The notes below the pieces were generated by a model. The model worked only from the letters and a program-made list of their open reading frames with translations. It was not told the origin of the DNA and made no database searches. This document shows, piece by piece, positions 27,622-34,257 of a stretch of 64,000 nt of DNA; position 1 is the first letter of the stretch, and every line of letters starts with the position of its first letter. Source of the DNA: Bacillus badius NBRC 15713 (GTDB lineage: Bacteria > Bacillota > Bacilli > Bacillales > Domibacillaceae); contig NZ_BCVF01000014.1 in NCBI RefSeq assembly GCF_001591605.1, forward strand, positions 27,304-91,303, given 5' to 3'. The position numbers and the translations under genes are program-made.

Positions 27622-29028
27622 GTGTCTTCAGTTAACGCAGTGGCCGCAGTTATTCAAACGTTTTCCGAACTTTTGCAAATCGAAATTGCTTTTTTCAACC
27701 AAGAAGGGATGTTAACCGCCTCAACAGCAGAATACAGAAAAAGAAAAGGAAACCGGGTTCATTTGCCCTTCTTCAAAAAGTTATATAAGCACCCGATCAG
27801 CTTTATTCAAAAGCCGGGACATATGAAGATGTGCCAAGGGTGTCATTTTCAAAAAAACTGTCCCTCCACCGTTGAAATCGTCCGCAATATCGTGGAAAAC
27901 GGTAGACATTATGGGTATCTTACATTTGCCAGCTTTTCACTAGATGGACAAAACGAATTAATGGACAAGCAAAAAGAGTACAGTTATTGGATGTCACAAC
28001 TAAGCCAAACGATCATGCACATTCTTCATGCACTAGGCGACTTTCAATTAGTATCAAAAAAAGAAAAGGAAAAGACGGACTATATTCTTGGAAACAACAA
28101 GGCATTAAATGATTTAAAGGAGCTGCTGAAGAATCTTGTCAATAGTTCTTCCTCCATTGCAATCACAGGAGAAACAGGCACTGGAAAGAGCTTACTGGCC
28201 AAGCTGATTCATGAACAAAGCATCTTCCGGAAAGGAAACTTTATCGAGATTAACTGTGCGAGCATTCCAGAAGCCTTATTTGAAAGCGAACTATTCGGTT
28301 ACGAGGAAGGAGCGTTTACAGGGGCACGCAAAAAAGGCAAACCAGGTTATTTTGAACTGGCTGACAGGGGAACTCTTTTCTTGGATGAGATTGCTGACCT
28401 TCCTTTATCTATGCAGCCCAAGCTGCTCAAAGTCCTGCAGGATGGAATCGTACAAAGAATAGGAAGCACGATTCCCAAAAAAGTAAATGTTCGCGTCATC
28501 GCGGCAGCCAATCAATCGTTGGAGCATTTAGTAGAATCCAAGCAATTCCGCTCGGATCTCTACTACCGGTTAAACGTAATTCCTATACATTTGCCGCCTC
28601 TGCGTGAAAGAAAAGAAGATATCGCTGAGATTGTTCCCGTATTAATGGAGAGATTACAGGATAGAACAGGAAAATTCATTCAAGGCTGTGAACCGGAGTT
28701 TTTAAAAAGACTGAAGCAGCACCACTGGCCCGGAAACATTCGGGAGTTAGAAAATATTCTGGAATATAGCATGAACATGGAAAGAGGCCAGCAGCTGACG
28801 ATTTCGTCCCTGCCTAGCGCTTTCAAAGAAGCAACAGCGAGCCATCCTTACTCTCCGAATGAAAAGCAAGGATTTAAACAAATGGAGAAAGAAATGCTGA
28901 TTCAAAAACTGAATCTCTATGGTTATGATCATGAAGGGAAGAAATTAGCTGCAGAAGATTTAGGAGTAAGCGTCAGAACAATCTATAGAAAAATTGGCCA
29001 ATTAGACATCCCGATACCAGTTAAATAG
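27622..29028 (+). CDS. Sigma-54-dependent transcriptional activator
   Basis: A 468-residue enhancer-binding protein. The N-terminal sensory domain (1-140) carries a cysteine cluster C71-x2-C74-x5-C80 in MCQGCHFQKNC, resembling ligand-sensing PocR-like domains. The AAA+ domain has Walker A GETGTGKS at 183-190, the sigma-54 contact loop GAFTGA at 230-235 and LFLDEIADL. A Fis-type helix-turn-helix (LAAEDLGVSVRTIYRKI) ends the protein. GTG 27622 is preferred over TTG 27619 because the GGGGGGG site is too close to the latter. It is divergent from the SDR operon and almost certainly activates its -24/-12 promoter. Confidence 0.93.
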   Translation: MSSVNAVAAVIQTFSELLQIEIAFFNQEGMLTASTAEYRKRKGNRVHLPFFKKLYKHPISFIQKPGHMKMCQGCHFQKNCPSTVEIVRNIVENGRHYGYLTFASFSLDGQNELMDKQKEYSYWMSQLSQTIMHILHALGDFQLVSKKEKEKTDYILGNNKALNDLKELLKNLVNSSSSIAITGETGTGKSLLAKLIHEQSIFRKGNFIEINCASIPEALFESELFGYEEGAFTGARKKGKPGYFELADRGTLFLDEIADLPLSMQPKLLKVLQDGIVQRIGSTIPKKVNVRVIAAANQSLEHLVESKQFRSDLYYRLNVIPIHLPPLRERKEDIAEIVPVLMERLQDRTGKFIQGCEPEFLKRLKQHHWPGNIRELENILEYSMNMERGQQLTISSLPSAFKEATASHPYSPNEKQGFKQMEKEMLIQKLNLYGYDHEGKKLAAEDLGVSVRTIYRKIGQLDIPIPVK

Positions 29029-29063
29029 AGTATGAAGCCGTTTCATTTTCTTCTTGAATGGTA

Positions 29064-29112
29064 CAAAAAAGTCGAAGAGTAGCGTATAATCGCGCTACTC
29101 TTCGACTTTTTC
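29064..29112. terminator. Bidirectional terminator (activator / DUF3139 gene)
   Basis: A 19-bp near-perfect stem with A and T runs on both sides separates the convergent genes. The last codons of the minus-strand gene form one arm of the stem. Confidence 0.9.
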
Positions 29113-29475
29113 ATCGTTCAGCTTTTCATAATCTTCATGTTTCATTGTGTCTGAATCTCCTTGTCCTGCATAACCTGCAAATGTTGCTTTTTTGTCCTTG
29201 GTTATATAGTATATATATTGATTTTCAGGTTCATCTGTATATACGACATAAGCATAATGTAATAAATAATCTTCACCGCCTAAGGGGTTATCATTGAAAA
29301 AGGTAATCTCTTTTATATCAGATTTCTGGAAAGCTCTTTCCTCATATAGGTACTCATTTAAAGCTTTTTTTGCAACTATTTCTTCATTCTTCACCCTGTG
29401 ATCCCAGTAAACATAATAAACTCCTAAAGCCATCAATAATAAGATGAAAACACTGAGAAAAATTTTCTTTGCCAT
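29095..29475 (-). CDS. DUF3139-type membrane-anchored protein
   Basis: A 126-residue protein with one N-terminal membrane helix (about 5-24) and a small extracellular domain. The layout and the ITFFNDNPLGGEDYLLHYAYVV region fit the DUF3139 family of Gram-positive bacteria, which has no known function. The ATG at 29475 follows AAGGGGATTTAGC. It begins a stretch of small minus-strand accessory genes. Confidence 0.72.
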   Translation of the reverse strand: MAKKIFLSVFILLLMALGVYYVYWDHRVKNEEIVAKKALNEYLYEERAFQKSDIKEITFFNDNPLGGEDYLLHYAYVVYTDEPENQYIYYITKDKKATFAGYAGQGDSDTMKHEDYEKLNDEKVEE

Positions 29476-29534
29476 TTAGCTAAATCCCCTTTTAAGATAC
29501 CTTTTTACAATTATATGAAAAAATATAATGATTA

Positions 29535-29624
29535 GGAAGCGGAAAGCCCAAAATGGCGATCTATAGAGAGGAATGATCCTGAAAGTGCCGGTGCGCCCTA
29601 TGGTGGTGGATGGTCCTACTTATA
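29535..29624 (+). pseudogene. Possible 3' gene fragment
   Basis: A 29-codon frame ending at TAG 29624 reads like a protein C-terminus (NDPESAGAPYGGGWSYL) but has no start codon or ribosome-binding site. It may be a remnant; the match to any family is unknown. Confidence 0.15.
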
Positions 29625-29648
29625 GATAGTTCCTTGTATTAATTCAAG

Positions 29649-29810
29649 TTAAAAGCTGGACCGATCAGAAATTTGATTCTCCCACTTTATCAAATACTCT
29701 TGGATATCGTCATGATTATTTTTGATAGGATATTTCACCCTATAAGATATGATTGAAACAAGCACGGCTGCTAAAATAACAACCGTGAGTAAAGTTTTTC
29801 GTTTAGACAT
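29649..29810 (-). CDS. Small membrane protein (53 aa), unknown
   Basis: ATG 29810 follows AAAGGGGGGATCGTC, an excellent ribosome-binding site. The product has one N-terminal membrane helix (LLTVVILAAVLVSIISY) and a short hydrophilic tail ending SDRSSF. It sits 41 bases downstream of the DUF3885 gene on the same strand and is probably cotranscribed with it. I do not recognise the family. Confidence 0.6.
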   Translation of the reverse strand: MSKRKTLLTVVILAAVLVSIISYRVKYPIKNNHDDIQEYLIKWENQISDRSSF

Positions 29811-29851
29811 GACGATCCCCCCTTTGATTTACATAATACTCGACATAGGCA

Positions 29852-30523
29852 TTAGAAAAGATCTCCTAGTCCATCCTCAATCCGTTTTCTATCTGCTTCT
29901 TCCACCCAATCATAGTATTGCTTATAGAGAGAGCGTATTAGGTCTGCTTCACGGGCTATCACTTCACATCCACGATCATCATATACAAAGAAAATAATAT
30001 CTTTTGTCATGTTCACAAAGAAAACATCAGGGTAATTGATGGAGTAACCTCCAAACTTTGGTTTTAAGGGAAAGTCTTCATTACTTGCTGCCTTAAGCAA
30101 TTCATTGACACGTATATCTTTTCGTTTACACAGCAATGAAAATTGTTGCATCTCATATTCTGTGGATTCATCCAAATCAAACGGATAAGGGTAAGTTCTT
30201 ACCTGAATACGATCTAACATACTTTTACACTTAAGAAATGACTGATAGACTTTCAATTTTTTTGTTCGCTGCTTTTTCATTTTATGCTTATAGACATTCG
30301 TTACAAGGAACAAGTCATCATTTTGTTCAAACAATTTATTGAAAATTGCAAAGGCTTGCTTATATACAAGTTGAAACCGTTCAAGGTTAAGCCCGTCATT
30401 TTCTTTGAACTGATAGATTTCACCGCCAAGTGAAAAGTGGATGCCTATGTCCCATTGATAATAGATACTTGGGACTAATTCAACAGACGGAAACTTTTCA
30501 TGTAGATATTCTGTTATGTTCAT
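29852..30523 (-). CDS. DUF3885 domain protein
   Basis: A 223-residue soluble protein. The C-terminal PDVFFVNMTKDIIFFVYDDRGCEVIA is characteristic of DUF3885, a family found in Bacillus accessory regions and often annotated as hypothetical or immunity-like. The ATG at 30523 follows AAGAGAGG. No catalytic motif is visible. The surrounding AT-rich small genes support an accessory role. Confidence 0.75.
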   Translation of the reverse strand: MNITEYLHEKFPSVELVPSIYYQWDIGIHFSLGGEIYQFKENDGLNLERFQLVYKQAFAIFNKLFEQNDDLFLVTNVYKHKMKKQRTKKLKVYQSFLKCKSMLDRIQVRTYPYPFDLDESTEYEMQQFSLLCKRKDIRVNELLKAASNEDFPLKPKFGGYSINYPDVFFVNMTKDIIFFVYDDRGCEVIAREADLIRSLYKQYYDWVEEADRKRIEDGLGDLF

Positions 30524-30622
30524 TTAATGATCCTCTCTTTCCCAGGCGCTGGATTAAAAATAGCTCATAAAGTTTTGAATCTGACTGCATAAAAAAGAGC
30601 AAATTTCATTTAGTACTCGCGA

Positions 30623-30789
30623 CTATTTTTCATATCTAATTAATATGGCTATCAAATTCACAAGAGCAGCTAACACTAACACAATATATATATGACTAGG
30701 TAAATTGAAAACATAGATGAGTATCGCCAAAACTATACATACAATAGTTAATTCAATATAGGCTGCTTTTCTATTTTTTTATTCTTCAT
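30623..30789 (-). pseudogene. Frameshifted small membrane protein gene
   Basis: ATG 30789 follows AAGGGGG at a good distance, but the frame stops after 13 codons. Adding one A to the seven-A run near the start would give a 55-residue protein with two membrane helices (IELTIVCIVLAILIYVF and IYIVLVLAALVNLIAILI) ending RYEK. Either the gene is inactive, or the homopolymer is a sequencing error or a slippage site. Confidence 0.55.
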
Positions 30790-30984
30790 TATAAATCCCC
30801 CTTGTGAAATAGAGTCACTTTACGTGTATGAGTGTCCTATCGTTTTCTTTCTGTTGCTGCGTGATCATCAGCTGGACCGATCTTTATCCTCTCGAATTTT
30901 CCATGAAAAGGCAATATTACTCTTCAACGGCAATCCTTTGTTGTTGGGTCATAGTGAAGTTCTTGATTTGAGAGGAAAATAGAA

Positions 30985-31019
30985 GAGCCTACCTGCATTT
31001 TATTGCAGATAGGCTCTTT
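30985..31019. terminator. Hairpin, possible terminator
   Basis: AGAGCCTA-C-CTGCA and TGCAG-A-TAGGCTCT form a 12-bp interrupted stem; there is only a short T-run on either side. It lies between the YcxB-like gene and the frameshifted small gene. Confidence 0.45.
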
Positions 31020-31090
31020 AAAGTTGCTGAGTCTCTTACTGTCGTTTGTCTTTGCTATTGTTGTGTTATATTTATTTTTTATTTAATATA

Positions 31091-31118
31091 TTTGAATTCT
31101 GCACAAAATGACTTTAGT
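31091..31118 (-). other. Ter-like motif, copy 1
   Basis: On the minus strand this reads ACTAAAGTCA followed by TTTTGTGCAGAATTCAAA. The ACTAA arm and the TGTGC-AAT core resemble the B. subtilis Rtp-binding Ter consensus, and the core is shared with the copies at 58557-58584 and 60751-60778. It sits just past the YcxB-like stop codon. Confidence 0.4.
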
Positions 31119-31128
31119 TAATTGTAAT

Positions 31129-31674
31129 CTATCCACGCCCGGTCCATAACCCATCAGAGGAAACCGCTCTATCTGCCAGCTGGCGAAACTGTCTTTTCGC
31201 TTCTTCATCCGCAAAGGCGCGCTTAGGCAGAATGTAGGCACTCATTGAGCTGAAAAACAAAAAATAATACTCTTCGTTTTCTGCTACTTTCTCAATTCCG
31301 GACCAGCTTACCTTTCTTTCCTCTACCTTGTTTTTCTCTATAAAGCCATCTTCATGAAGAGTGAATGTATGTTCACCAATCAGATTGTCATTTTTCCCTT
31401 CATTTAACGCTTTATTGACCCCGTTCTTTACATGCCAATAGAAATACCTTGGATAAAACATCATCCAAGCGACAGCAGTCAGCATAAAAACAACGGACAG
31501 CCCGACTGAAAACTCTCCTGTAATTCCGGTAAAAATAAAAGGAAGCACCAGAAAAGCGATGGGCGGAAAGAAACGCTGCGCGAATAAAGACTTTTTGATG
31601 GCGGCGGAATTCTTGACGTAATAAAGATTGAATGCCAAGTAATCCTCCTTTGTCAGCTCATAGCTCAGTTTCAT
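31129..31674 (-). CDS. YcxB-like membrane protein
   Basis: A 181-residue protein with two central membrane helices (about 36-55 and 60-78) and a C-terminal domain of the YcxB type (GEHTFTLHEDGFIEKN, then VSWSGIEKVAENEEYYFLF). The family is of unknown function and common in Firmicutes. The ATG at 31674 follows GAGAGGGAGGAAG. It appears monocistronic. Confidence 0.72.
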   Translation of the reverse strand: MKLSYELTKEDYLAFNLYYVKNSAAIKKSLFAQRFFPPIAFLVLPFIFTGITGEFSVGLSVVFMLTAVAWMMFYPRYFYWHVKNGVNKALNEGKNDNLIGEHTFTLHEDGFIEKNKVEERKVSWSGIEKVAENEEYYFLFFSSMSAYILPKRAFADEEAKRQFRQLADRAVSSDGLWTGRG

Positions 31675-31739
31675 CCATCTTCCTCCCTCTCCTATTTATA
31701 CTTTTTAAAAGTCAAAGCAGCGTGACAAGCTGGCTATAC

Positions 31740-31769
31740 AAAAAAGGAAGGGATTAGCCCTTCCTTTTA
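31740..31769 (-). terminator. Terminator that originally followed tRNA-Arg
   Basis: On the minus strand GGAAGGG, CTAAT, CCCTTCC is followed by TTTTTTG. It directly follows the left copy of the duplicated tRNA end, whereas the intact tRNA at 33947-34020 has no hairpin behind it. Confidence 0.75.
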
Positions 31770-31770
31770 C

Positions 31771-31807
31771 TTTTACGCGCCTTAGAGGATTTGAACCTCT
31801 GACCTGC
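31771..31807. repeat. Left copy of the 37-bp direct repeat (att site)
   Basis: Identical over 37 bases to 33942-33978, which covers the 3' end of the tRNA-Arg gene (T arm plus acceptor strand) and four bases beyond. Such duplications of a tRNA 3' end mark integration by tyrosine recombinases. Confidence 0.85.
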
Positions 31808-31944
31808 CTATTTTAACACGCAGCTAGCTTGTAATCTACTGAATTTTTCTTTCTTTGTTACCTCCGACTTTAAAATGGATAATATCCCCGGTTTAAAATT
31901 CCCTGTTCATAACAGATAATCGTTACGTACTCTTGATTTTTTGA

Positions 31945-31995
31945 GATTTGCATCAGAAAGGCTGGTCTAAAACGGCCATTGCCAGAGAAACAGGG
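31945..31995 (+). pseudogene. IS21-like transposase N-terminal remnant
   Basis: The frame reads DLHQKGWSKTAIARETG, very like the N-terminal helix-turn-helix of IS21-family IstA transposases. A stop codon lies immediately upstream, and the similarity ends after 17 residues. Only a fragment remains. Confidence 0.4.
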
Positions 31996-32240
31996 GATAA
32001 AATTGTGCTTTTATTAATGATTTCATTACTCACTATGTTTTTCTAGCTCTGTGGCCATACGATGCTCTATGTTAGATAGTTCATTTTAAAATTATACCTT
32101 TTGTGAAATAGAGGGTTTTACCAATTCAATAAAGAATGTAAAACATAGGATGGGTACATCCTGTTTGTATCCCATTCAGGAAACTAACAGGTCATTGAGG
32201 ACATCAAAATTTTTATTATACAATTTAAGGATGTGTTTAT

Positions 32241-32957
32241 ATGTCAGAAGTTCAAGTCATTATTGGGGTTCCCGGAAAGTGGAAAAATAGATCAGAATTA
32301 ATCCAAGCTGTTGCATCTAATGGTGATGGGTATTTAATGGCTGGTTACATTATCCATAACGCCAAAAAAGACGTAGGTTTTCAAGTGGAAGTTTATGAAC
32401 ACGACCCCCATTTAAAGGAGGCTTTTTCCTATGCAGGCGCCTTTCAGGAAAGCCTTTTAGATGAAATTGAACATCATACCTTCACGGTATATGTAATAGC
32501 AAATATTAATGGAATTGAAGGTCTTAAACAAGTAGTAGATGTCGGAGCAACTTTATTAAAAGCTGGTGGTTTAGCGATAAAAATTGAAACTTCCGGAATG
32601 GCACACACCAAAGATGAATGGTATCAACTTTTAGAAAACCAAGATTATTTTCCTCTCTATTCTCATTTTGTGACTCTCGTTGGTGATGAGGAAAGTTATT
32701 TTTCGTGCGGAATGAAAGCCTTTGGATTACCGGATGTCATTACTCCTTCTTCAATATCACCAGAAGAAGCCGCAGATCTCCTTAATAATTTCAATCTTTA
32801 TAGCATTGTTGAGCATCCTCCTTTTAAAAATGGTGAGATATTTAGTTTGGAGAAAAATTCACCTGTATACAAAATTGATTTCATCAATGAATTTAGATAC
32901 GAGGAAGAGGATGTATTCTTTAATCCATTTGGGTTAATTAATTTAATTCCAGCATAA
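32241..32957 (+). CDS. DUF4261-like protein
   Basis: A 238-residue soluble acidic protein, AT-rich relative to its neighbours. The region HTKDEWYQLLEN and LYSHFVTLVGDEESYFSCGMKAFGLPDV suggests the DUF4261 family, hypothetical proteins often found beside polymorphic toxin or immunity genes. The ATG at 32241 has a weak AAGGATG site. It is the main cargo of the tRNA-linked island. The family call is by eye and moderate. Confidence 0.65.
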   Translation: MSEVQVIIGVPGKWKNRSELIQAVASNGDGYLMAGYIIHNAKKDVGFQVEVYEHDPHLKEAFSYAGAFQESLLDEIEHHTFTVYVIANINGIEGLKQVVDVGATLLKAGGLAIKIETSGMAHTKDEWYQLLENQDYFPLYSHFVTLVGDEESYFSCGMKAFGLPDVITPSSISPEEAADLLNNFNLYSIVEHPPFKNGEIFSLEKNSPVYKIDFINEFRYEEEDVFFNPFGLINLIPA

Positions 32958-33373
32958 ATAATAGAGGTACTTATTGTACCTCTCAGACTGTAGACAAACT
33001 CAATGAAAATTGAAGTTGTGGTCCGCAGTCTTTTTCTTTTGCTTGTAGATCGAGGCTGTTGATTTCCATTCCAGGCTGCTTCGCTTTCCGCGGGGCGGGA
33101 GGTGAGCCCGCAGGAGTCTTCGCGCCTTCCATTCCAATCAACAGGGGTTACAAAGTTGCTGGGAGGCCCTAACAACATTAAAGTTTAATATAGCTTAAAC
33201 GAAAAGCAGCGCTTACGTTTTGTCTCCACTCTATACTGTCTTGCTTTTATCTTTCCATTCTTTGTATCAAAAATTTCACCTTCAACATGTATAATATTTC
33301 CTTGATTTTTACTTTCAGCAATTTTGAGAGAGTAAATATTTATTAAATCAAAACTTTAAAAGGCGGTAATTAC
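32958..33373. other. Intergenic region with Bacillus-type repeat
   Basis: It contains a dispersed repeat element (33046-33143) and AT-rich sequence in front of the lipoprotein gene. The open frame on the minus strand at 32798-33178 runs through the repeat and is not considered a gene. Confidence 0.6.
33046..33143. repeat. Dispersed intergenic repeat (CGCTTTCCGCGGGG type)
   Basis: The segment begins TGTTGATTTCCATTCCAGGC and ends with an inverted partner (CCATTCCAATCAACA), with GCTTCGCTTTCCGCGGGGCG inside. I recognise this as a repeat scattered through intergenic regions of many Bacillus genomes, here in a shortened form. Confidence 0.65.
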
Positions 33374-33736
33374 ATGAACAAGATATTAGCAGTATGGATT
33401 ATAATAAGTGCATTTTTAGCAGGTTGTTCTAATATTACTGAGACAGAATCAACTCCAGTTCATCCGTTATTTTCCACTGATGAAAACAAGTACTCCTTAT
33501 TAATGGTAAGAGAAACAGAAATGGCAGATTACAATAACTGGTTAGAAGAGAATCAAATAACTAATGTTAAAAAAATTCATGGTCGAACTTCATTAAAAGA
33601 AACAAATGGTGAGTATAAGTTCTTAGAATTAGAAAAATCTCCAGCATATGTTGTATTTGATACTAAAAGTGTGGTGTATAAAGCATACACTGAGGAAGAT
33701 TTAATTAAATTTTTAAAAGAGAACAGCCCAAATTAG
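33374..33736 (+). CDS. Putative lipoprotein, unknown function
   Basis: A 120-residue protein with a signal peptide ending in the lipobox FLAGC (Cys18), so it is probably attached to the membrane outside the cell. The mature part is a small mixed alpha/beta domain without recognisable motifs. It is strongly AT-rich. The ATG follows AAAAGGCGG. It lies inside the tRNA-linked island. Confidence 0.65.
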   Translation: MNKILAVWIIISAFLAGCSNITETESTPVHPLFSTDENKYSLLMVRETEMADYNNWLEENQITNVKKIHGRTSLKETNGEYKFLELEKSPAYVVFDTKSVVYKAYTEEDLIKFLKENSPN

Positions 33737-33817
33737 TAAATGTATTGTCTTAATGAAGAAAATGAATTAAATAGAACCTAAGTTGACTTTTGATCTATAT
33801 GATGAAGGAGTAAAAGG

Positions 33818-33895
33818 ATGAAAGAACGTTGGAAATTTCAATTGATCAGATTAGAAAATAAAAGAAAAAAGGTCGATATAGGTCGGACACCCTAG
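33818..33895 (+). CDS. Possible 25-residue peptide or truncated gene
   Basis: ATG 33818 follows GAAGGAGTAAAAGG, a good site, and the frame encodes a basic peptide beginning MKERWKFQLIRLENK before a stop at 33893. It may be the 5' end of a gene cut off when the island formed. Not recognised. Confidence 0.25.
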   Translation: MKERWKFQLIRLENKRKKVDIGRTP

Positions 33896-33941
33896 AATAT
33901 TTCTAATCCAGAGAACCTTAATATATCAACCTTCTTCTGTG

Positions 33942-33978
33942 TTTTACGCGCCTTAGAGGATTTGAACCTCTGACCTGC
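33942..33978. repeat. Right copy of the 37-bp direct repeat (att site)
   Basis: Covers the 3' part of the intact tRNA-Arg gene and is identical to 31771-31807. Confidence 0.85.
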
Positions 33979-34020
33979 AGCTTAGGAGGCTGCTGCTCTA
34001 TCCTGCTGAGCTAAAGGCGC
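33947..34020 (-). tRNA. tRNA-Arg (anticodon CCU)
   Basis: A complete cloverleaf on the minus strand: acceptor GCGCCTT paired with AAGGCGC, D arm AGCTCAGCAGGATAGAGC, anticodon stem GCAGC/GCTGC with loop CTCCTAA (anticodon CCU), and T arm GAGGTTCAAATCCTC. The CCA end is not encoded. Its 3' end is an integration site (see the direct repeats). Confidence 0.95.
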
Positions 34021-34209
34021 ATCTTCTATAACCCTGTTTTTCTTCTGGAACGAGAAGAACCATGGTGTTTAAGAAGAATATACTTGCTTAACTAGTATTT
34101 GCCGTTTTGATCTTCAGAAACTCTTCTATTCTAGCATAAATCCTTTCCAAGAGTCAATTCGCCCTATGAATGGGCATAGGGACCTGCAAGCAAGTCACGC
34201 TCCATGAAA

Positions 34210-34256
34210 TCATCTCAAAAACCTTGAAGAACAAGTCTCCAAGGTTTTTGAGATTT
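34210..34256 (-). terminator. Terminator of asnB
   Basis: CTCAAAAACCTTG and CAAGGTTTTTGAG form a 13-bp stem just downstream of the asnB stop, with T-rich sequence on the plus side. Confidence 0.65.
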
Positions 34257-34257
34257 T

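Larger units (their letters stand above)
30790..31128. other. Intergenic region with hairpin and Ter-like motif
   Basis: No convincing gene. It contains a hairpin at 30985-31019, a 13-base repeat (AGCTGGACCGATC, ending at 30882) also found at 29654-29666, and a Ter-like motif at 31091-31118. Confidence 0.5.
31675..32240. other. Left junction of the tRNA-linked island
   Basis: This 566-base region holds, from left to right, the native tRNA-Arg terminator (31740-31769), the left copy of the 37-bp direct repeat (31771-31807), and AT-rich DNA with an IS21-like transposase remnant (31945-31995). No complete gene was seen. Confidence 0.6.
31771..33978. mobile_element. Small genomic island or remnant in tRNA-Arg(CCU)
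   Basis: About 2.2 kb bounded by the 37-bp direct repeats separates the tRNA from its terminator. It encodes a DUF4261-like protein and a lipoprotein, both AT-rich, and contains a Bacillus intergenic repeat and an IS21-like remnant. No integrase gene is present, so the element is defective, or was mobilised by another element. Confidence 0.65.

Noticed and set aside
32798..33178. 126-codon minus-strand frame across the end of the DUF4261-like gene and the repeat
   Set aside because: It reads through a dispersed repeat and the antisense of a better gene.
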